Source: Chromera velia (lineage: Eukaryota > Sar > Chromeraceae). Taken from it: DNA of 19,333 nucleotides. Shown here piece by piece: positions 1 through 8,962 of this stretch. Position numbers and translations under genes: made by a program. The first letter of the stretch is position 1. Each line of letters begins with the position of its first letter. The notes beneath the pieces are model-generated. The model saw nothing but the letters and a program-made list of their open reading frames with translations. It made no database searches and was not told the origin of the DNA. The stretch is from positions 1 through 19,333 of the forward strand of contig JAHBMJ010004524.1 of NCBI GenBank assembly GCA_018398765.1, written 5' to 3'.

Positions 1-1035
1 GCAGGCAGTCAGAGATTCTCTGAAAAGAGAGCTCTGCAAGGAAGGGGGTTGCACATACAGAGAAGAAGGCAAAAAAGTGAAATCTGCATTGCATTCTTCC
101 TCCCCTCTGCTTCTTTCTATACATGCTTTTGCTACCAGAGTAACCAAAACAGCCGTATTTTGACCTCAAACCTGTCGGGTAATCTTTGCAAAATATAGGG
201 GATCTTCAATCAAGTATCCAATTTTCAAGATGTCCACTCTCCAGAAGACGACATGTTGTCATGTAGCAATGCATTCACACAAAGCACAGAAAGGGTGTGC
301 CAGACGTATACTGTTACTTGTTTTCCTTACCTGTTGCATCCGCTCGACAGGATCTGCACCGCCCGCCCTGCATTACGCACACTGTCAGGCAGGGTCTCTG
401 CTGCTGAGCTGTTTCATGCAAAGATCTATAAACGTTCCGGCTTCACGGTCAAAGCAGGTGTGTGGAAGCTTGAGTGAGAGATGAATGCATGTATAGACGG
501 AGGGGTCGACACGTTCACGGAATTCTACTGTGTGCGGCCCCGGAAAGCACCTGTGCATACGAATTTGTATTGGATGACTCTTCATGATTCGGATTGCCTA
601 ATGCAGGGCCCGCTGTTCTGCTCGGACCATGCTCGGACCATGTAAGTCTGCCGAGTACTGCCGAGACAAGACAAGACAAGACCATTTCCCCCCCCCACCT
701 TTTTTTCTGACCGTTTAAAAAGTGGGCAATTTTTTCTTATTTTTTCTACGAGGGCGTCGAGGGGTATATAATGATTTTTCAAAAAAGTAGATCCGATTTG
801 AAACATATGTAAAAACTGTTGTTCAGGAGTCACGTACATTAAAGAGTGTTAGGAGAGATAATGATTTTTGAAATATTTAGAAATATTTCGAAAACAATAT
901 GTCATATTTTGAACATGTACATACAGGTACATTTTTTTTTCATTGATAAATGAAATTAAGTGAAATATACATGTACAATTTTTTTGTGAGTGGTGATGAT
1001 TGAGTAAAAAAAGTGTATCTGATGTGAAACCCATA
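1..1035. other. intergenic DNA with no supported gene
   Basis: No convincing coding sequence is visible on either strand. Open frames are short, overlap one another and lack recognisable motifs. The stretch from about 690 to 1020 is AT-rich with T and A runs, and there is a C run near 688-697 after a short ACAAG repeat. Nothing resembling an RNA gene was found. Confidence 0.55.
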
Positions 1036-1286
1036 ACGTTGTGAGGCTAGCCAGCCATGCAACGGTACGTGAAACAGCATGTCAGGCCATATCGAGATGC
1101 ACGCAGTTCGAGCGCATTTGCATCCATACAATTAAGCTACGCGCATGCATGTAGTCAGCAGTGAGTCAAGCCTTCGTATGAAAGTCCGTAAGGAAGTATC
1201 TAGAAGTAAGAACCTTGCATGAGAGAACTTCTTATACCATATGAGCCCCGTACAATAAGCTAACCACTGCACCACACTCCGTAACG
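1036..1286 (-). repeat. dispersed 251-bp repeat, copy A (possible tRNA-derived SINE)
   Basis: This segment matches 3848-4098 over 251 bp in the same orientation without gaps. I count about 22 differences by eye, nearly all of them transitions and many at CpG. On the minus strand the beginning reads TGGTGCAGTGGTTAGC, which looks like the D-arm and A box of a tRNA gene. About 60 bases further on is GGTTCTTACTTC, a weak B-box match. TAACGT lies at both ends (1034-1039 and 1282-1287) and could be a target-site duplication. A clean tRNA cloverleaf does not form, so this is more likely a SINE-like element than a tRNA gene. It could also be a terminal repeat of a larger element. Confidence 0.6.
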
Positions 1287-1497
1287 TGATAGCAGAACGA
1301 AACGATCAGCCTCAGTGGAGTTCGCAGACCGTCCGTCTCGCGTCGTGAACACATTCTCTGTCTGACAGTGCGAGGTCTCTTTGTAGCTTCACACAGCTTG
1401 CACTGACTACGCACGCGACCACTGCAATAAACAGAAAGTACGAGTTCATTGCTTTGTCTTGTGAAAGTTCTCAGAAGTTTTCAGCAGCACGTCGGTC

Positions 1498-3366
1498 ATG
1501 TTGATCTGGGAACGTTTCGGAAATTTTCTTTCGCTTGTATGTGAACTTCAAAAATTCAAGGATATTCCATCTGGAGAAGTGCAAGCGAACGGTGAGAGCC
1601 TCTTGAAGGAAGGGTTTGAGATTGCAGAGCGACTCTTGAAGTCCACAGGAGCCAGTAGACCATCTGGTCCACCAACTGGGATTTCTGAGAAGCAGAGTGC
1701 AGTCCAACATGCGACTCGACACACCGATACGGGCAGACCGAAAACTCGCAGAAATCGCAGGTTAACAGAGGCGGCCTGGAAGAAAAAAGTGGCAGAGCAA
1801 ACGCAGTCTCAGCAATCATCTGAGCACTGTAATGCTGGTTGCCCAAAAGGTTCAGCAGGGAGAGGGAGGAAACAGAAAGTCCAGCAGCCTAGAGACGTCT
1901 TCTCTGAAGGCATGCGCAAGGCTCCAGGCGCACATGGAAATGCAAATCGAAGTGGAGAGAGAGGTAAAGCGAGCAGGCGAGGTTTTGGCAGCAATCACTC
2001 GAATTCTTCTGGACGCTCGCAACAATGGAGGAGGCCTAAGCGAGGGACAGAGAGAGAGAGAACAATTATTCCATCAGGTACCCCAGAGAAGGAATTCCGT
2101 GTGAGAGAGGGGGATGTAGATTGGGTCGAAGAAACTCTGGGTGATGGCGGTGTTCGCGTAAGATCGCACGGCTGTGCGCAGTCGGGCGTTTCCAATCAGT
2201 CGCAGCAGCAAACAGATGTGCAGGTGTCTGGGGTGCGAGAGGGGAGTGTCCCTGTGAGCTCTGTGGGAGCCACACTCACTAAGACTCCAAGCATGACGTT
2301 CGACTTCAGTCAGTCGTCCCAGAAAGAAGGCAGAGGGACGTGGGAAGTGCAAGAGGGGAGTGGGATTGTCAATGCCGATGGGGGCGTGTTCTTTGCGACG
2401 CCTCAGACGACTAATGATTTCGGTCAGAGCTCCCCTGTGATGGCTCCTGCCGGAGGGGATGGTCAAATAAATGAGCCCGCTCCGATGGATCTGTGCCGGA
2501 TCGAAAGGAGTAAGAAGGACGAAGGAGGTGTGGGAAAAGACTTGTTTGAATTGCTGTATGGAGTTGGGAGTTGGGAATTGAGAGAGCAAATCCACTGCCA
2601 GTCTGAGAGACCACATAGCCCGTCTCCGCAGCTCAATCGTTTGGAGACAGGTGGGCAGGGAAATGACTTTGGGGGTGGGAGTCCAGGGAAAGCAGAGAGA
2701 CAGAAATAAAAGCGCCAAGAAAAGAAAGAGAGAAAGAGGCAGGAAAAGCACGAAAGAGAAATGCTGGCTGTGAGGCAAACGAAGGAGACGGACAGCCCTT
2801 GGTCCCCTCTGCCTCCAATCAGTGAGGGAATTGAGGAACCAGCAGTCTCGTCTGATGGTTTGACACCATCTCGTCAGGCAAGGCGTCAGCAAGAGAGAAC
2901 AGAGGCAAAGAACAAAGAGAAAGAGAGCAGGCGAGCAGCCCATGGAAAACCAAAGACGCCAGTCCCACCGCGTGATCCGCTGCAGCACGAGTATTGGGAG
3001 GATGTGTCTTTTCGTTTTCGGTTGGGAAGGGAAGACTTGATCCCAAATGTTTAGGGAATTGGCACGGCAGACTGGGATGCATTTTTGGCACGTCGTGGGT
3101 GTGGGCAGACAGGGAAGACATTTTACAGGGAGATGTATAGAAATGGAGGGAGTGTGATGCCGTATGTGCTGGAAGTAAGACCTGCAGTGCGGCAGATGAG
3201 GAGCGTGCGGACTGCCTGCACTCCAGCACAGTCTTCTATCAGTCCACAACCTCCATCAGAGCAGCAGCACTAAGCTAACGGAGACTCGGATCAAACAGAT
3301 GGGAAAGAGCCGGGGGTGATTGTGGGGCCAACCGATTGGGAGATGCAGTACTATGGCATCCAGTAG
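1498..3366 (+). pseudogene. interrupted reading frame of unknown family, possibly from a mobile element
   Basis: The frame opens at ATG 1498, with an in-frame stop upstream at 1462. It runs 403 codons to TAA at 2707, then continues in the same frame through a highly charged Lys/Arg/Glu stretch to TAG at 3052, on to TAA at 3271, and ends at TAG 3364-3366. The later pieces look protein-like, for example EYWEDVSFRFRLGREDL before the second stop and PTDWEMQYYGIQ before the last. Much of the first block is hydrophilic, rich in Ser, Gly, Gln and Arg. Around 1832-2104 another frame gives a more helix-like peptide (ARLQAHMEMQIEVEREVKR), which hints at frameshifts. I recognise no domain. It lies between two direct repeat copies, so a degenerate gag-like or other transposon ORF is possible, but this is inference. 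Introns around the stops are an alternative. Confidence 0.35.
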
Positions 3367-3847
3367 ACTCCGTGACTGAAGGAACAATTTTTAGCCGATG
3401 TATATGTTTTTCATCCTTTTTTGTCTGAATTTTTTTTCTCTGTTGTTGTTCTCGTGCGCGTGTCACTCTCTTTGACCGAGCGTGGACGCGGCCTTGAAGG
3501 GGGAGGGGGTATGTACACTGGGTGTACGGTGAAGTCAGTACGGAGGATGGTTGTGAGTTGTGATGGGTTGATTGAAGTGGACTATGAGGTGACGATGCGA
3601 AAGAGAAGAAGAGCCACAGGAAAGACTGTAAAGAAAATTCTGAAATCAGAAATGAGAGAGATGAAAGAAAAGAAAAGAGAAGAGAAGAAAAGCGTTCTTT
3701 GATTTCCTACGACGCTGCAAGTGAGGAAAAGCGATGATCTGATCAATAATCACCACTTCATTGCCGCGAAGCGTTGCATAAGAGAATTCACTTGCGTTTT
3801 CTGTGTAAGCCAGCGTGGACGTGGCTTTAGGGGGGAGGTGGCACGTA
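3367..3847. other. non-coding stretch with a duplicated purine-rich 36-bp motif
   Basis: No gene is supported. Positions 3479-3514 and 3812-3847 resemble each other: both begin AGCGTGGACG and pass into a G-rich purine tract. The second lies directly against repeat copy B. Between them, about 3526-3702 is open on the plus strand and ends in a Lys/Glu-rich peptide. It could be a remnant of the preceding interrupted frame, since it is in the same register, but it has no recognisable motif. Confidence 0.4.
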
Positions 3848-4098
3848 ATGTTGTGAGGCTAGCCAGCCGCGCAACGGTACGCGAAGCAGCATGTCAGGCC
3901 GTATTGAGATGCGCGCAGTTCGAGCGTATTTGTATCCATGCAATTAAGCTACGCGCATGCATGCAGTCAGCAGTGAGTCAAGCCTTCGTATGAAAGTCTG
4001 TAAGGGAGTCCCTAGAAGTAAGAACCTTATATGACAGAACTTCTTATACCATATGAGCCCCGTACAACAAGCTAGCCACTGCACCACACTCCGTAGCG
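3848..4098 (-). repeat. dispersed 251-bp repeat, copy B
   Basis: This is the partner of 1036-1286, in the same orientation and of equal length. The minus strand again shows the tRNA-like TGGTGCAGTGGCTAGC. Copy B keeps more CpG dinucleotides than copy A, so copy A appears the more decayed. The TAACGT flanks seen in copy A are not matched here (TAATGT against TAGCGG). A purine-rich tract directly precedes it on the plus strand. Confidence 0.6.
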
Positions 4099-5503
4099 GC
4101 ATCTTCCTCGCTTCTGTTTCGGCTGCATCCGATCCCTCAATTCCTTCTCTCTGAATCCTTTGCTTCACTTTCTTTCCCTCTACCACTTTGTTTAGTTTAT
4201 TTCTTGCTTCTACCCAACTGGAGCATACTGAAAGCCGGTGCCAGAGATCATAAATTTTTCTTCCATTTGAACAACCCTCTGCCAGACAAAACACCTCTCG
4301 CGGAGAGTTGGCCCCCCCCGTCAGACCTTTTCAATTTAGTATCAATACCCTTAGGAGTGGCTCAATCTTCTCATATAAGGCACTTCTCGGCAGACAGGAT
4401 ATCCGTACCTTGGGGCCATTCTTTGAAAACAAAAGAAATAGAGAAGAACATGAAGAAGACGGAAGAGCTCTCTGTAGTCCTAATAAAGAGGCAGACAGGG
4501 GGAAGTTGCCCCTTTCTTCCCTGTCTCCCCTTTTCATGCATTCCATTCCCCAAGCATCCTTAATTTTGGTAGAAACAAACAAATTCCCCTTCGGGGCCCG
4601 TCTTTCTGAGCTCCGGACAGGGAGAGACGTCAAAAAGTCAAGGCCTGCCCATCTGAACAGACCATTGACGGCTCGTCTTTGCTAATTTTAACTATAATTA
4701 AAGTATTTTTAAAGCCCAAATTAAATTACAGGTATGATTACAGGTTTTCATCTTTTAACCATAGTATAGTCACAGGTCTAGTCACAGGAAGTCATCATCG
4801 ATCGATGGAAAACATCATTTTTTCCTGAAATCCCGTTCTTTAAATATCAGATTATCGTACAGCTGCTCAATCGCGCATCGACGCACCTAGCGACGCACGG
4901 AGCAAGAACGGCAGGCCGACTCACGAAAAAGCAATTCTTCAAACAAACGGTGGACAGATCCAGGCATGCATGCATGTGCACCATGCAGAAAAGGCCAGAC
5001 AGTCAGACGGTCCGTCGACAGACGGCAGCTGCCTCGATCGCCAATACGTGCAATTAAAGAACAAACGCATGCATCTAGGCATGAATGCATGCTCCCCCTC
5101 GAAAATACAAATGCAACCATGCATGGGTGGATTGACGCGTTTTTTGAATCGATCGAACTGGATTCACAGAAAGAAAGAAAGGAAACTTGGGGGCCTGGCT
5201 GACATTCAGAGAGAGTGCCGGACGAATTAAGTCAAGGAAGAATGCCGGCATGGCATGGGAGCTGGACACACGGAAAGTGAGGAAGGAAAAGAAACTTCTT
5301 TTTTGAGAATATAGCAACAGTCTGTTTCTTTTTGCGATGGCACTCTTTTTTGCTCCCCAATTCGTCACTCATCGTTTGAAAGTCCCCGCACGAACAGAAA
5401 AAGCGGGCAGCAACCTCAAGACAGACAAACAGACAATATGACTTCCTTTTCCGTTTCAAGCAAACAACTACGGATAGGCAGACCACCAACTCCACCCACT
5501 CAC
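4099..5503. other. unresolved intergenic region
   Basis: No gene can be supported. On the minus strand about 4099-4294 reads as a charged, coding-looking peptide (it includes WVEARNKLNKVVEGKK) that runs straight into repeat copy B. It may be a remnant of mobile DNA or an unrecognised exon. On the plus strand 4308-4685 is open but without motifs. Positions 4686-4800 are AT-rich. Positions 4960-5125 are dense in TGCATG words. Part of 5250-5503 is probably the 3' untranslated region of the minus-strand gene that ends at 5504. Confidence 0.4.
4963..5125. promoter_or_regulatory. cluster of TGCATG/GCATGC words
   Basis: GCATGCATGCATG lies at about 4963-4976, with further copies near 5068-5092 and 5118-5124. 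In apicomplexan relatives GCATGC and TGCATGCA are known binding words of ApiAP2 transcription factors. A regulatory role here is only suggested, because the cluster lies downstream of the nearest gene and could equally be simple-sequence DNA. Confidence 0.2.
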
Positions 5504-8137
5504 TCACATGTCAATGTCGTTGTCACTGTCTCCAACAACAGGATTTCGAAATCCCACCTCTCCCCCCGACATTGCCCCTCCTCCAACCTGAACACCCCCC
5601 GCCCCTCCAACCTGCGCTCGACTTTCCTCAACCTCTACAGGCCCATGACCATGCGCCTCCCCTGTTTCAATGCATCTGCCTTCTCCTGCACCTCCAGATG
5701 TGTTGATGACATCACCAGCTTCGTCTTGCATCATGCCTCTGGCCCCTTCCCCCTCCTCCTCTTCTCTCCCCTTGGTCTTCTTTCTCTTCCTCATACCCTG
5801 AAGAGCCGCTTCGCTCAAGCCCCCCCCCCCTCGAGCAAACACAGAGACAGAGACAGAGGCTAGCATACCACTACAGGAACCGCCCGGCGTCAGAGGAACG
5901 GAACCGTCTCCCAACAGTCCCCCTTCACCCCGACTACCCCTCCCCCCTTCCCCTCCGCCCGCCCCACTTGTTCTGATCATGCCTGACGCGGAAGACGAAG
6001 ACGAAGAAGAAGAGGACAGGGGGGGAGTGAAGGGAAACACGGACGGAGAAGGAGAAAGCGGCCCCCCTCGGTCAACGCGGCCTCCCTCACGGGGGCGCAC
6101 GGGAGACGGGGGAGGCGGGTTCACCCCCTCTTGCCTCTCATCGTCTCCAAAGACACCCCTTCCTTCCCCCGCCCCAGGCACAGACACAGAGAGAGACCTA
6201 GGCCCCGAAACGAGAGGGAGAGGGGCAGCAGAGGAGGCGGAAGGATTGGAAGACGAGGAGGAGGAGGTCCTGCCTCCTGCCGAAGTCGCTGCGGCTGCAG
6301 AAGAAGGCGGGCGCGGGTCTGTGCCTGTGCCTGGGTTTGCAGGTGCCCCGTTCATAAGGCCAACACCTTCAGAGCCCACACCCGTCTCCCTCTCCCCCCC
6401 CTCTTCTATGCGCATCGCCTGTGTCCCATCCCCCCCCGCCCCCCCGTCACCCGTCTCCCCCGTGACACCCAACGGAGGCAGTTGCAGTACTGCCATCCGA
6501 GTAGAAGGTCTAGGCGTAGAGACCATCATCCCAAAATCCCCTCTCGTCCCTAGACCCGGCGCCGAGGGAGGGGCCGCGCTGGCGTAGGTATTCGCGGGGG
6601 ATGGTGCCGGGGGCGGGGGGGGATGCATTGACATCGGCGGGGTGTCCGACAATCCCCCGCCGGACACGGCGCGCTCGGCGCCCCCGATCGGAGACGGCAA
6701 TGCATCCGATTCAGTGACGGTCTCAAAAAAACGTCTCTTGCCCCTTCTCAACAACGGAGCTTCGGAGAGTCCCTCGATCCCAACCGACAGACCGAAATAA
6801 GAAGTGGGGGGGGCGTAACCACCCCGCACTCTCCGGGGCCTCGGACGCCCATACCCCCCCATTGTTGTGGACGCCCCTCCTCCTCCTCCCATACCCACTC
6901 CTGAAGGGACCCAGGCACAAGAGGAGTCACACATCATGCCGGGACCCCTTGAAGGGAATGAAAATCCGGGGCCCCACGGAGCAGCAGAGTGCCAAGAACG
7001 ATCAACCATGATTTGTGGGTAGGGGGGCATATTCTCTTGATCCCCCAGTGCCCCCCTGTCTGACTCAGGCTGATCCGCACGGGCAGGGCGCCGCGACGAC
7101 AGCAGAGCGGCAGACCTCTCTCTCTCCGTTTGCCCCATCTCATTCAGACCTCCTCCGGACTCTACAAACATCCCCCCCCCCATCATCGGAACCATATCCC
7201 CGGGACAAAAGCCCAGATGGCTTCCATCGAGGGGAACCCCGAAGGGCAACCCTATCCCTTGCTGCTGCTGCTGTTGGTGGGGTATGTGCCTGCTACTGGA
7301 TGAAGAAGAAGAAGAAGAGCTACTTGAAGAGGAAGGATTCATTGAAGAAAAACTGGACGGGAAAGGTTCAGCTAACATGTGCCCCCCCCCATACTCAGTA
7401 CTCCAACAATAGGGAGACGACGGAGAACCCCCATTTCCATTCCCATTCCCCGACTCTGCCTGCCCCCGCATCATCATCTGTCTCTGTCTGCCCCTGCGTC
7501 GACCGTTCTCGTCTCTCACCTCCAATTGCGCTGACAGAAAGGCCGAGTTACGCGGAGCTGCAGGGCTGGGAGGGGAGCTTGAAGTCGGGCTGGCGGGTCT
7601 CCCCAAAGGAGCCGGGACACCCAGGGACGTTCGAATTTGAAGAGGGGACTCTGGAAGAGCACCCTGAGGGGAGGCGCCGCCGCACGGCACCTTCAGGCTC
7701 CTCCCCTGATAAGGGGAGGAGGAAGAAGAAAACTGATTGCTGCAAAGTTCGGAAGAGGAATGGCTGCGCGGACATTCTGCTGCTGCTGCTGCACTGTTCC
7801 GCGAAGACTCGAACGGGGAAGGGGATCGGGAGCGCACACGCCGAGACCGACTGCCTCCTATTCCTGGCAGCGTCAGTCTTAACGCGTCTGCAGAGAAGGG
7901 AGAAAGGAGATTGTATGCAGGCCCCAAGAAATTCAATCGGTTCGGGAGCTCAATTTTGAAGAAGGGTCAGTGAGAGAAGAGAAATTGTCAATTCTCGGAA
8001 GCGTTCACACCTCACTGTGCTTCCAGTGAGCTTCATTGAGTGGAGCTGTCTTGACTTAGCTCGGCAGAGAGAAGGACTGACTGACATTGCTGTGGTGGTT
8101 GTGAGAAGATTGTGGGGCCCTCGTTGGTGCCGCTCAT
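5504..8137 (-). CDS. low-complexity, probably nuclear protein of unknown function
   Basis: Model: exon 1 8137-8086 starts at ATG 8137; intron 8085-7888 (198 nt, donor GTCAGT, acceptor TCTGCAG); exon 2 7887-5504 ends in TGA. The splice phases match and give about 811 residues. Without this intron the long frame has only a TTG start, which supports the model. The protein looks intrinsically disordered. It has an Arg/Ser stretch (residues 30-43), polySer (about 202-216), polyGln (222-227), Gly/Met-rich segments and more polySer near 642-650. Less repetitive islands include QENMPPYPQIMVD (about 302-314) and LLRRGKRRFFE (396-406). MRKRKKTKGREEEE (716-729) is a good nuclear localisation signal, and PSPVRPR (611-617) fits a CDK-type site. 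The C terminus is acidic. I recognise no domain. The stop lies within ATGTGAGTGAGT, a good 5' splice site, so a further exon downstream cannot be excluded. Confidence 0.6.
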
Positions 8138-8962
8138 TGCCGTGCTACTGCTGGACGAAGAGGAAGAGTGGTCGACTGCGCTCGTGTCCCCTGTTGAAGC
8201 AGGGCCCTGCTGCAAAGGGAAAGGAAAGGCAGCTAGGGCATCAGCAGAAGTAGTGTAGGCAGGGTACAGGACGGTCCTCGAAGAGGTTCTGGAGAAGGTG
8301 ACCGACCTGATTGCAGTTGCAGTCTGGAGGCCACCTCTCCTCCTGCTTGGCCAAAGGCATGAAATCAATCATGTAAGGCGCCGTTTTGCCTGGTTCCGTC
8401 TGCGTCAACCCGCACCAAAGAGAAGCAAGGTCTCTCTATCGAAGCGTCTCTCTCTACCGAGGATCTGCAGTTGCCTGATGCGTGCCGACTTTTTCGGTGT
8501 GAGGAGCAGAAGAAGCTCTACGACAGACAAGCCAGCCAATTAGTCTTGCAGAGAGCTGCATGTTGTGTGTGGATGTGTGAGGAAGTGAGTGTATTTTACC
8601 TTCTAGTCGATTTGCATGGAACTCATGCAAATTTAATTGCGAATGTGTATCTCAGGCATGCTGGGCCCCGATTGGGCCCCGGCAAACAAAAACCTGCGAG
8701 GCCCGAGGCCCCGGCATACGGGCCGCCTCATGCATCATCTTTTGAATCTCGATCGATCCCGCCTTTTGAGCGGCCGCATCACGTACGATTCTTGACTGAT
8801 CGAATGTATAGAGGGTATTAATCATTGATGGTTCTCAACTTGTCAGACACCCGGGTTCGATCTGGTAGCGCGGCGTTTAGAGCATTTCGGGTGGTTTCAA
8901 AGTTCCGCCATCGGCACACGTGCAACAGAGACGGAGGAAACAAAAAAGAACAAAGCAACACG
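8138..8962. promoter_or_regulatory. divergent intergenic region, presumed bidirectional promoter
   Basis: The start codons of two genes point away from each other across this 825-bp stretch, so both promoters and 5' untranslated regions should lie here. The minus-strand side (to about 8365) is open in the frame of the disordered-protein gene but has no upstream ATG, which fits a 5' leader. An acceptor-like pyrimidine tract ending in TTTGCAG lies on the minus strand near 8210 and may mark an untranslated exon. No TATA box stands out. A strong inverted repeat is listed separately. Confidence 0.4.
8610..8632. promoter_or_regulatory. inverted repeat ATTTGCATG-GAACT-CATGCAAAT
   Basis: The 9-base arms pair perfectly around a 5-base spacer. 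Each arm contains the word ATGCAAAT or its complement together with GCATG. Its place between two divergent genes makes it a candidate binding site for a dimeric regulator. No function is demonstrated. Confidence 0.35.

Noticed and set aside
230-484. Short overlapping frames near the left end
   Set aside because: They are 74-84 codons, overlap each other and have no motif, splice context or supporting neighbours.
2074-3249. 391-codon open frame on the minus strand
   Set aside because: It is antisense to the purine-rich interrupted frame. The Leu/Ser/Phe/Cys-rich translation is what the complement of Glu/Lys/Arg codons gives, and it has no motif.
1036-4098. LTR retrotransposon bounded by the two direct repeats
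   Set aside because: The repeats do not end in TG...CA, no primer-binding site follows the left copy, no reverse transcriptase or integrase motif is seen inside, and the tRNA-like box fits a SINE better. Kept only as an alternative.
5979-6587. 202- and 140-codon plus-strand frames
   Set aside because: They are antisense to GC-rich low-complexity codons of the minus-strand gene; composition only.
7015-7959. 314-codon open frame on the plus strand
   Set aside because: It is the shadow of the disordered-protein gene. The opposite strand has a consistent splice model and a long single frame.
8848-8900. tRNA-like words GGGTTCGATC and TGGTAGCGCGG
   Set aside because: They are in the wrong order for a tRNA gene (B-box-like before A-box-like) and no cloverleaf forms.
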